A stretch of 12,046 nucleotides of DNA, from NCBI GenBank assembly GCA_025201865.1, contig MU602678.1, positions 95,260 through 107,305 of the forward strand, read 5' to 3'. Positions 5,710-12,046 of this stretch are shown here, in pieces; the first letter of the stretch is position 1; every line of letters starts with the position of its first letter. The position numbers were made by a program, and so were the translations under genes. The DNA comes from Ramicandelaber brevisporus (lineage: Eukaryota; Kickxellomycota; Ramicandelaberales; Ramicandelaberaceae). The notes below the pieces were generated by a model, which was not told the DNA's origin, made no database searches, and saw only the letters and a program-made list of their open reading frames with translations.

Positions 5710-6927
5710 TTAAAGAGTCTCATATACAGGCAGTGGTGGTAGAGCAGAACTTTCCACCTCCACATCTGCCGCAGGAGGATTTGGCGTCCAATCGCCTATC
5801 TCATAGGGCGGAGGTGCATCAGAGTAATCGATTGCGACAACGACAGCAGTTGTAGTGGGTGTCTCTGTGGTTGTGGTCGTTTCTCCACGCGCTGTGATCA
5901 CCTGCTGAGCCTCCTCGCGTGTCATTGATGAAAAGCACAGAGGTGCCTCAACCTCGATATCCTTTACACCGCCCATAAACATCATAAGCTCTACCGAATG
6001 ACTGATACTGATGTACGATGAGAATTTGCACGTGTCGGACATACCAGTACGCGGCCGCCCGATTGCTCCCATCACCTTGTACTCAAGATCCTTGCAACTG
6101 AACTTCGTGTTGTTTGTCTTGGTAATATAGTTAACACGTGCCGAGCGTTCTCTTCCACTGTCATCATATATAACAGTGCGCTCCTTCAACGCTAGGTATA
6201 CAATGCTGACATGAGCGTTTTTTAAATGCGGTGGCAAAGTCATAGTCAAATTCACAGACACTTGTTCGCCGCGATAAACACAGCCAGCTGGAGTCACTGT
6301 GCATCTCCAAGTTATGCCTTGCCCTGCATGATGTTGAGGCAGCACCACCTCCATCGTGTTGTTAAGATATATTGGTGCTACCATGATTGCAGCTAGCAAG
6401 GCACCGTGATTGATGAGAGGAAGATCGATAAGAATACGTTTGACATCATCATCAGCACGTTTCGAGCGTGTTACAATTGCCTCCAGCGAGTATGCCACAT
6501 CAGCATTATCGGCCTTCATCGACGATAACAAGGTGCTTTGCAGATTGATACTGAATGGAAACCGGTCACTTGTCATCTCAACAAATTCGCCAACTGTCGA
6601 TTCCCAAAGCACCAATTTCCTGTCCAATAGCACTTTGCGTTTATATCGTGCTTCCGTGACATAGCCATCACTTGTAGCAGTCTCTTCAGTCCAACACAAA
6701 CTGCACTGTCCGCGAAGTACAATCTCGATTCGCTTCAGCTTGATTGGAGCATTATTTGGGTAGTTCAAGACCACTTCTCCAGCGACTTTGGTTGGCGTGA
6801 TGCCCAGCTTGCCAACAATGAAGTCAGTGGGAGGTGGATTCTTTGTATTGACGGCGCCAATTGGAACGAGCGAGAGCTTTTCGGCAGCTAAAACTGACGA
6901 AGTTGTGGACTTCTTGAAGAGGAACAT
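5710..6927 (-). CDS. alpha-arrestin-like trafficking adaptor
   Basis: The 405-residue product starts at the first in-frame ATG (6925-6927, purine at -3); the open frame before it contains no other ATG. Residues about 37-155 fit an arrestin N-domain: a GKLGITPTKVAGEVVLNY strand region, a FPFSINL segment (123-129) and YSLEAIVTR (146-154). Residues about 190-330 fit the C-domain, ending in a HSVELMMFMGG-type strand and a VEAPL segment. After a Thr-rich linker (about 350-360) the tail has PPPY (372-375) and the variant LPVY (399-402), motifs that recruit Rsp5/NEDD4-type HECT ubiquitin ligases. Family knowledge suggests an adaptor that directs ubiquitination and endocytosis of plasma-membrane transporters, acting in the cytosol and at membranes. 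Cargo cannot be predicted. Length is short for fungal arrestin-related trafficking adaptors, which often exceed 500 residues. It lies 320 bp downstream of the tRNA synthetase in the same direction, with no sign of co-transcription. Confidence 0.85.
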   Translation of the reverse strand: MFLFKKSTTSSVLAAEKLSLVPIGAVNTKNPPPTDFIVGKLGITPTKVAGEVVLNYPNNAPIKLKRIEIVLRGQCSLCWTEETATSDGYVTEARYKRKVLLDRKLVLWESTVGEFVEMTSDRFPFSINLQSTLLSSMKADNADVAYSLEAIVTRSKRADDDVKRILIDLPLINHGALLAAIMVAPIYLNNTMEVVLPQHHAGQGITWRCTVTPAGCVYRGEQVSVNLTMTLPPHLKNAHVSIVYLALKERTVIYDDSGRERSARVNYITKTNNTKFSCKDLEYKVMGAIGRPRTGMSDTCKFSSYISISHSVELMMFMGGVKDIEVEAPLCFSSMTREEAQQVITARGETTTTTETPTTTAVVVAIDYSDAPPPYEIGDWTPNPPAADVEVESSALPPLPVYETL

Positions 6928-7247
6928 TCTTGAGGAGTTCTGTTTGTAGGTGAAGAGTAGATCTCGGAGAAAAGAAACGCTTGCTGAGTTTGTCAGGTCT
7001 AAATGATATCCTGAATGAAGCCCGAAAGATGGCTTGGCAGTGATCTGGGTCACCCTCGAATTGAAGTTTGAATTGTTTGATTGCTTTTCTCAGTGTTCAA
7101 CAACGACCACTACAGTAAACATCTTTGATCCATTGCATACGTGTATTCGACCTACTTCATGAGCTTTTGCGCTGAATTCAGGCTATCAAATTGAGTATAA
7201 TGGAACATTAAGAAAGAGACAAATTAAAGTATGAAAGGCGGTAGAAT
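6928..7247. other. intergenic: arrestin promoter and tRNA synthetase 3' region
   Basis: This 320-base gap between two minus-strand genes holds the arrestin leader and promoter and the 3' end of the leucyl-tRNA synthetase mRNA. No consensus TATA box, AATAAA or other clear site was found. The minus strand just upstream of the arrestin ATG is pyrimidine-rich and has no in-frame ATG. Confidence 0.5.
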
Positions 7248-10200
7248 TTAAGCAATGATGAAGCCAGGCTCACCAGGCAGACCCATGTCGATGGCACGAG
7301 CAACCTCCTTGTCCTCGGCAGACTTGGCGCGCAGCTCGGCATCAGCCTTGACAATAGTGACCTCGGCGAATCCGAGAGTCTTTTGCATGTAAACACGAGC
7401 GGTGGTCAGAACATCGTGCTCGTCAAACAGCAGAGCGCGGTTGAATGCCTTCTCGCCAATTGTCGGATTCTGAACCTGCTTCTTGATCTCGTTGGCAAAT
7501 GGCATCACCTTCTTCTCCTTGGCAAAGCCCTTCTTGGCAACCTCCTCGCGCATCTTCTTGTCATCAAATGTGCGGGTCTGCGCGTCGTAGTTGTTGCGCA
7601 GAGCGTCAATAGTCACATTCTGCCACTCTGGGAACTCGTCCATAATGACAATGGTGACCGACTTGGGACCAGCAGCGGCAGCGGCAGGCTCTGGAGCTGG
7701 AGCAGCTGCACCCTTCTTCTTGCCGGCGGCAGCCTTCTTGGCCATCTGAGTCTCCATCTCACGAACGCGGCGAACAGTCTTGCGGATGTACTCGTCGGCA
7801 GCCAGGATGGCGGCATCGACATGGGCTGGGATCGGTGCGTTGCCAGCGTGCTGCAGGGTGGATGGCCAGCGAGCCTTCAGCACAGTCTCAGACTTGTTCA
7901 GCAGACCAGACCAAATCTGTTCAGACCAGTGTGGGGTGATTGGGGCCATCAGAACAGCCTGCCATTCGATGAAGGTGCGGATCAGACCAGCATGCATGCC
8001 CTCTCCGGACAGAGAAGTCACCTCACGGTAACGGTCGCGAGCAGACTGGAACTCGAAGAATCCATACTTGAGGGCATCGCGGAACTGCATAATCTCGTAT
8101 GCGGCGTAAGCGCTGTGCAGCAGGGAAATCATCTCCTGCTCAAACACGCGGTCCTGGAAGTTCAGCTCGCCAGTGCGCAGCTGAGAAGCACCCTCGCCCA
8201 AAACCTCGGCAACCCACTCCAGCTGGCCGTACAGACGCAGAATGGCAGCGTTGGCAGTGGCCTCCTCAAAGTTGGCATCGTTGATTGGAGAGTCGCCAGC
8301 ATCGGCCAGAGCGAGACGCATGGCATCGGCACCGTACTTGGCAGTGGCCTCGTAGGCAGTGATGAAGTTACCAGTGCTCTTGGACATCTTGGCGTTGTTC
8401 AGAGTCAGATGGCCGTTCGAGTTGATAGCCTTGGGCCAGTTCTCAGCGCCGAACATGGTGGCATGGTTGTACACGAAGAACAGCAGATGGTTCAGCAGCA
8501 GATCCTTGCCGGAGCAGCGCAGGTCCAGTGGATAGAAGTACACAAACTCACGGCGCAGCTTGCGCAGAGTCTCTGGTGGGATTGGAGTGTCCTCGGCAGT
8601 TGGCATCGACTTGCCGCCAAAGACGTAGTCCCAGACAGCCATGGTCATGTGCTCCGGCTTGATGCCCTCAGGGCTCTCGCCAGAACCGTCCAGAGTGCCG
8701 CCGTGCAGCAGATGGGCAATGGTGTAGTACGCCATGTAGATGGTCGAGTCGGAGAGCGGCTCGATAATGGCCTCCTCGTCCCATGGCAGGCGCGTGCCCA
8801 GACCACGCTGGCGAGCGCAAGCCCACTGGTGAATGATGTCCAGAGTGTTGGACATGACGGCGCGTGGCTCTGGGTGGAACAGGTTCATCTGGTCCAGCAC
8901 CTGGTGGGCCTGAGCCAGCCAGTGCTTCTCACCGTAGTTCAGATACCACTGGTTCAGGGCAGCAACGACGCAAGTGTCACCGGAGCGCGACACAACCTCG
9001 CTCTCTGGCTCGTAGTACTGGAAGGCATTGCCGGCATCGATCATCTGCTTCTGGACCAGCGGCTTGGCCTCAGCAACAGGCTTGCCCTCGATGCCTGGAC
9101 CACCAACGGTCATGGTACCACGGTAGAAACCAGCCTTGTAGGCCTCATCCTTGGCCTTCTCCAGTGCGTCCAGATCCTTTGGGCTGGCCACCTTGAACTT
9201 GGCGCACAGCTCTGGAGCGCACATGCCGGATGGGAACTCGGGGATGGCAATGATAGGCACCGGGCTGAATGGCTGGATCCACTCTGGCTTGATGCCGTAG
9301 AAATCAGGCTTCTTGCACAGATCGGCGTGGGCAGCAAAGTCAGTTGGAGCATCGGATGGAACCGAGGTGACAACACCAGTGCCCATGGTTGGCGAGACGC
9401 TGGCCAGCGGCAGAACGTAGACACCGTTGGAGTGGACAGAGTTTGGAGCGTTGACGCGAGTACCAATCAGGTCCTTGCCCTCAATGGAGTGCAGAGCTGG
9501 ATACTTGGCAAACTCGGCCAGCTGCTCCTGGTATGCCATGTTGCGGGCGGCGTGCTCGGTGATGATGTACACCTCGTCGGGGTTGCTGCCAACGTAGAAG
9601 GAGTAAGTGATGGATGGACCGACGAAGCAGTTGGTCTGGCCGTACATGGTCTCTGGGCGCTTGGTGGCAGCAACCATGTACAGAGTCTTGCCGGCCAGAA
9701 CGTCGCTAGCGGCGGCAACAGAGGCGGCAGCGGCAGGGCTAAACTCGATGACGCGCATCTTGATGGCGGTGAAGTCGGTTGGCTGGACAGCCTCGCCTTT
9801 GCTGCGGTCGTGGTCCATGCATGGCTGATTGTCCTTTGGCGAGAAGATGGTCTCACGCTTGCCGAACTTGACGTAGTCCTTCTCCTTCAGGCGGACAAAC
9901 TGCCAGCGAATGAAGCTGTCGTAGAATGGATTGGCATCGGTGGTGATGAATGAACGACGCCAATCAGTGCTCAGACCAACCTCGCTCATGTCGTTGATGC
10001 AGTGGTCTGGGAAGTAAGACAGCCAGTGCATCGGGTCAACAAACTTGTGGATCTCCTCCTTCGGGACACCGGCAGACTGCAGGATTTGGAACTGGTACTT
10101 GTAGTTGCCCGTCTTGGCCGCGACCTTGCTCTTGACAGCTGGCTTCTTGTCGTCCTTCTTGTCGGCGACATTCAGATTCTGCAGCTGCTCAGCAGCAATC

Positions 10201-10646
10201 ACCTCTTCGAAGCGCTCAAACTGCGGGCCGAACTTGGCAACCTCATCCACAATCTTATCGGCAGCAGCCTTGATTGGCATACCGGTGCAGTGGAATCCAA
10301 ACGGGAACGTGGCGGTCTTGCCGCGCAGACGCTCGAAGCGTGTGGCAAACTCGGCTTTGCTGGCGGTGAAGGTGTGGCCCAGATGCAGGCGCAGGTTCAT
10401 GTATGGATATGCCATGGTGGCAACAAACTTGGGGTTCTGCTCGCGGAAGGCAGCAATCTCCTCTAGAGTGCCGTCGATTGGCGTGTTCTCTGGCGCATTG
10501 ACCTCGTTGGCCTTGGTCTCTTTCCAATACTGCTGCCATTTCTTTTCGTTCTCGATCAGAGTGTCGCGCTTAACAGTGCTCTTGGCTTGGATCGGCGCAG
10601 AGATCCCGCCAGTTGCGGGTGCGGTAACAGTTGAGTCGGTGGTCAT
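7248..10646 (-). CDS. CDC60: cytosolic leucyl-tRNA synthetase
   Basis: This class Ia aminoacyl-tRNA synthetase charges tRNA-Leu with leucine for cytosolic translation. The 1132-residue product matches eukaryotic/archaeal-type LeuRS in length (about 1090 in yeast). Visible landmarks are the HLGH signature (88-91) in PYMNLRLHLGH, the KMSKS loop (753-757), and the CP1 editing domain with KRPETMYGQTN (329-339) and GTGVVTSVPSDAPTDF (422-437), where D436 aligns with the conserved editing aspartate. A Lys-rich insertion near 160-180, a helical anticodon-binding region (about 810-960), a Lys/Ala/Pro linker (969-993) and a C-terminal domain complete it. No mitochondrial presequence is present. The gene is intronless with strong codon bias, which also creates an 856-codon antisense frame. 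The ATG at 10644-10646 has a good context and no ATG lies in the likely leader. A TATA box and TGACTCA site upstream suggest general amino-acid control. Confidence 0.97.
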   Translation of the reverse strand: MTTDSTVTAPATGGISAPIQAKSTVKRDTLIENEKKWQQYWKETKANEVNAPENTPIDGTLEEIAAFREQNPKFVATMAYPYMNLRLHLGHTFTASKAEFATRFERLRGKTATFPFGFHCTGMPIKAAADKIVDEVAKFGPQFERFEEVIAAEQLQNLNVADKKDDKKPAVKSKVAAKTGNYKYQFQILQSAGVPKEEIHKFVDPMHWLSYFPDHCINDMSEVGLSTDWRRSFITTDANPFYDSFIRWQFVRLKEKDYVKFGKRETIFSPKDNQPCMDHDRSKGEAVQPTDFTAIKMRVIEFSPAAAASVAAASDVLAGKTLYMVAATKRPETMYGQTNCFVGPSITYSFYVGSNPDEVYIITEHAARNMAYQEQLAEFAKYPALHSIEGKDLIGTRVNAPNSVHSNGVYVLPLASVSPTMGTGVVTSVPSDAPTDFAAHADLCKKPDFYGIKPEWIQPFSPVPIIAIPEFPSGMCAPELCAKFKVASPKDLDALEKAKDEAYKAGFYRGTMTVGGPGIEGKPVAEAKPLVQKQMIDAGNAFQYYEPESEVVSRSGDTCVVAALNQWYLNYGEKHWLAQAHQVLDQMNLFHPEPRAVMSNTLDIIHQWACARQRGLGTRLPWDEEAIIEPLSDSTIYMAYYTIAHLLHGGTLDGSGESPEGIKPEHMTMAVWDYVFGGKSMPTAEDTPIPPETLRKLRREFVYFYPLDLRCSGKDLLLNHLLFFVYNHATMFGAENWPKAINSNGHLTLNNAKMSKSTGNFITAYEATAKYGADAMRLALADAGDSPINDANFEEATANAAILRLYGQLEWVAEVLGEGASQLRTGELNFQDRVFEQEMISLLHSAYAAYEIMQFRDALKYGFFEFQSARDRYREVTSLSGEGMHAGLIRTFIEWQAVLMAPITPHWSEQIWSGLLNKSETVLKARWPSTLQHAGNAPIPAHVDAAILAADEYIRKTVRRVREMETQMAKKAAAGKKKGAAAPAPEPAAAAAGPKSVTIVIMDEFPEWQNVTIDALRNNYDAQTRTFDDKKMREEVAKKGFAKEKKVMPFANEIKKQVQNPTIGEKAFNRALLFDEHDVLTTARVYMQKTLGFAEVTIVKADAELRAKSAEDKEVARAIDMGLPGEPGFIIA

Positions 10647-10678
10647 GGCTTCTATTGCTGTTGCTGGTGGTGGTATTG

Positions 10679-10688
10679 TTTTTTTTTT
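10679..10688 (-). promoter_or_regulatory. oligo(A)10 tract in LeuRS mRNA leader
   Basis: Ten consecutive A residues on the minus strand end 32 bases before the LeuRS ATG. Similar tracts precede the other two right-hand genes. A-rich leaders favour translation in fungi; a role here is inference. Confidence 0.4.
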
Positions 10689-10823
10689 AACGGCAGCGGT
10701 TTAGATCAAGCTGGACACTGGTGGTTAATGCAGGGAAAAAAGAAGGGTTGAAGGTAGTGGTCAGACCAAAAGAAAAAAAGCAAAAGCAAAAAGCGAACGA
10801 ACTTTACACAGTATCAAATGCGA

Positions 10824-10833
10824 CTTATATAAA
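10824..10833. promoter_or_regulatory. palindromic TATA box in divergent promoter
   Basis: CTTATATAAA reads as TATATAAG on the minus strand (toward LeuRS, 178-185 bases before its ATG) and TATATAAA on the plus strand (toward bS21m, 272-279 bases before its ATG). The LeuRS spacing resembles that of the Cys-rich gene, so LeuRS is the likelier client. The leader so produced contains no upstream ATG. Confidence 0.55.
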
Positions 10834-10861
10834 GGACTTCCTCTCTCCCACTCCTTCAATG

Positions 10862-10868
10862 TGACTCA
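10862..10868. promoter_or_regulatory. TGACTCA Gcn4/Cpc1-type site in the LeuRS-bS21m divergent promoter
   Basis: GTGACTCAT matches the RTGACTCAY consensus bound by fungal Gcn4/Cpc1. It lies about 30 bases upstream of the LeuRS TATA box and 216 bases before its ATG. In other fungi many aminoacyl-tRNA synthetase genes answer to general amino-acid control, so the placement is biologically sensible. It is also 237 bases upstream of bS21m. Confidence 0.5.
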
Positions 10869-10927
10869 TCCGAAAACAGATGACAGCACTGCGCGCGTTC
10901 CACATTGCACTAAGAAGTACTCGTGAC

Positions 10928-10953
10928 CATTCATTCATTCATTCATTCATTCA
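10928..10953. repeat. (CATT)6.5 microsatellite
   Basis: Six and a half perfect CATT units lie between LeuRS and bS21m. The repeat is a possible source of length variation in this divergent promoter. Confidence 0.9.
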
Positions 10954-11104
10954 CTGTGGATGCTCAGGTGTATCCGCAGCCGTCTTGAACCTGACTACAT
11001 CGCCAGCATCACCAGTATCAATGATACTGGATGTCAACACAGTGTAATCACAATCCAAAAAAAAACCAACTTGCAAAAAAAAAAATAATAACAATAATAA
11101 AGAA

Positions 11105-11464
11105 ATGCTCTCCAAGTTCGCAACGCTGATCACCAGCAGAACTTTGCCCGTTCGCTCGTTCTCGACCACTTCGTCGCTGTTGAAGAGCCGTGGCACTCCG
11201 TTGCTTGACAATGAGATCTCAAACGGCGGCTCTTGCGGTCGCTCCATCGCAGTTTACGGCAATGATCCCAACATTGCTTTCCGCCAGCTGAACAGTCTTC
11301 TTGCTAACAATAACATTCGTCGGGAGCGTCGTGAATTGGCGCGGTTTATTGAGCCATCTGAGCTGAGACGTAACAGAGCGCGTGCATTGAACAAGAAGCG
11401 GTTCCAGAAGGCTGTCAATGAGAAGATTGCAATTGTTAACAGAATGCGGTCACTTGGATATTAA
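11105..11464 (+). CDS. MRP21: mitochondrial small-subunit ribosomal protein bS21m
   Basis: The 119-residue product begins with a basic, Ser/Thr-rich, acid-free presequence (about residues 1-30, with RSFSTTSSLL typical of mitochondrial import). A bS21-like domain follows (about 47-119): an N-terminal strand with GNDPNIAFRQLNSLL, then IRRERRELARFIEPSELRR (71-89), which corresponds to the bS21 pattern of Arg-rich helix, aromatic residue and PSE/PTE-type turn, and a basic C-terminal helix. Bacterial bS21 sits on the platform of the small subunit near the anti-Shine-Dalgarno region; the mitochondrial form is part of the 37S subunit in yeast. Length is larger than bacterial bS21 (about 70) because of the presequence and linker. 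The ATG has a purine at -3 and follows an A-rich leader. The gene is divergent from LeuRS. Confidence 0.85.
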   Translation: MLSKFATLITSRTLPVRSFSTTSSLLKSRGTPLLDNEISNGGSCGRSIAVYGNDPNIAFRQLNSLLANNNIRRERRELARFIEPSELRRNRARALNKKRFQKAVNEKIAIVNRMRSLGY

Positions 11465-11827
11465 AAGAGTTACCTGAATACCATCAGTAGCATTTTCTTA
11501 CAACTATTATTATTATAAATGAACTTGATCAAGTCGCTTAACACAGCCAACGACGGTGAAATCGTGAGCCGTTGGGGATTTTTATGAGTGAGTATGTTTA
11601 CTGCAATTACAGCGGCAGACTCAAACAATGGCTGGATGAGGGCTATGGAGAGTCGGCAAGACAACAAAGAGTCAGCAAGACTACAGTGTGTCTAATGTCT
11701 CATTTAAAACCATGTAGCTCGGCCAGTCTATACCCGTGCCGATGGTCCGAACCAAAAACGAACCAACCAAAGTGCACTAAACCACCAAAGCGAACGAACC
11801 AAGCCAAAAGAAAAAAAAAACATAGCC
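11465..11827. other. intergenic: bS21m 3' region and leader of the right-edge gene
   Basis: No gene is supported in this 363-base gap. It begins with the bS21m 3' untranslated region, which includes an A/T-rich TATTATTATAAAT stretch near 11508-11520 but no AATAAA. A pair of near-identical 12-base repeats (AGTCGGCAAGAC at 11651-11662, AGTCAGCAAGAC at 11670-11681) follows. From about 11747 the plus strand becomes an A/C-rich, T-poor leader ending in ten A residues (11811-11820) directly before the next ATG. Confidence 0.5.
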
Positions 11828-12046
11828 ATGACAACAACACCAACAGGAGGAACAGGTGCTGAAGCCACAGCAACCACCCACTCGACAACGACGGGGACGA
11901 CGACGGCAGGGAACACCGACGTGCGATGCAAGAGGTGGGGGAGAAAGCCAACGGAGGAGGGACGAACCAAGAGGGAGGGGAACAGATGGAACATGCCGCT
12001 GGGAAAACCCGGAATGCCAGCCACACCAACCTGGCGGCAGAGGACA
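11828..12046 (+). CDS. probable N-terminus of an unrecognised protein, cut by right edge
   Basis: An ATG at 11828-11830, in the context CATAGCCATGACA, opens a frame with no stop for 73 codons to the window edge. It follows an A/C-rich leader with an oligo(A) tract, very like the LeuRS and bS21m leaders, and the context resembles the LeuRS start (AGCCATGAC). The first 29 residues are Thr/Gly/Ala-rich (MTTTPTGGTGAEATAT...), followed by a basic stretch with Arg, Lys, Trp and Gly. No domain is recognised. The stretch is purine-rich and T-poor, so another plus-strand phase is also open from about 11862, and an intron cannot be excluded. Low-complexity N-termini are common in fungal regulatory proteins, but no function is claimed. 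Confidence 0.4.
   Translation, partial: MTTTPTGGTGAEATATTHSTTTGTTTAGNTDVRCKRWGRKPTEEGRTKREGNRWNMPLGKPGMPATPTWRQRT

Larger units (their letters stand above)
10647..11104. other. 458-bp divergent intergenic region between LeuRS and bS21m
   Basis: Besides the LeuRS leader, TATA box, TGACTCA site and CATT repeat, this region contains a stem-loop (11012-11030, CCAGTATC pairing with GATACTGG around an AAT loop) and two oligo(A) tracts of 9 (11057-11065) and 11 (11075-11085) just before the bS21m ATG. No gene is seen in either direction. A plus-strand start site for bS21m cannot be fixed from sequence. Confidence 0.6.

Noticed and set aside
6928-7053. 42-residue N-terminal extension of the arrestin frame
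   Set aside because: It starts at GTG, has no ATG, and precedes the conserved domain; a eukaryotic start at 6927 is more likely.
7383-9953. 856-codon plus-strand open frame antisense to LeuRS
   Set aside because: The LeuRS gene uses strongly biased codons that avoid TTA, CTA and TCA, which would be stops on the opposite strand in this phase. The antisense product is Val/Leu/Gly/Gln-rich with no recognisable domain.
11700-12029. Minus-strand frames of 98 and 109 codons at the right edge
   Set aside because: They are hydrophobic-rich translations of the antisense of an A/G/C-rich, T-poor leader and coding start; two phases are open at once, as expected from composition.
1-12046. CRISPR arrays, rRNA genes, phage genes, bacterial operons
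   Set aside because: No spaced direct repeats, rRNA-like segments or prokaryotic gene arrangement were seen; gene content and promoters are eukaryotic.

Overview
The window reads as nuclear DNA of a fungus, probably from an early-diverging (non-Dikarya) lineage; the lineage is inference. Supporting signs are a eukaryotic cytosolic leucyl-tRNA synthetase, an alpha-arrestin with C-terminal PY motifs, a mitochondrial-type bS21 protein with a targeting presequence, eukaryotic TATA boxes, long untranslated leaders, microsatellites, and no bacterial ribosome-binding sites or operons. All recognisable genes are uninterrupted, so introns are rare here.

Layout, left to right. Positions 1-2752 (minus strand) hold the 5' 917 codons of one open frame that runs off the left edge. 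It is a pogo/Tc5/CENP-B-type DDE transposase or a domesticated derivative: CENP-B-type helix-turn-helix, VDET, MDNYGAH and QPLDVG catalytic blocks, a Cys/His cluster, two nuclear-localisation-like stretches and an Asp-Asp-Asn repeat. The frame has no stop, so it looks intact. It is unusual in that about 105 residues separate the second and third catalytic aspartates, part of it a polyglutamine-containing low-complexity insert.

Positions 3455-4906 (minus) carry two small secreted-protein genes: a 117-residue protein resembling the peptidase inhibitor I36 / beta-gamma-crystallin fold, and an unrecognised 97-residue protein with seven cysteines. Both have simple-sequence, pyrimidine-rich leaders. 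Next, at 5710-6927 (minus), is an alpha-arrestin, and at 7248-10646 (minus) the complete leucyl-tRNA synthetase. Divergent from it, at 11105-11464 (plus), is mitochondrial ribosomal protein bS21m. A further plus-strand reading frame probably starts at 11828 and leaves the right edge.

The genes do not form one pathway. Leucyl-tRNA synthetase and bS21m both serve translation (cytosolic and mitochondrial) and share a 458-bp divergent promoter with a palindromic TATA box and a Gcn4/AP-1-type TGACTCA site. The same heptamer lies 241-247 bp upstream of both secreted-protein start codons. The most noteworthy item is the enlarged pogo-like transposase at the left edge, which standard ORF calling within this window would miss because its stop codon lies outside.
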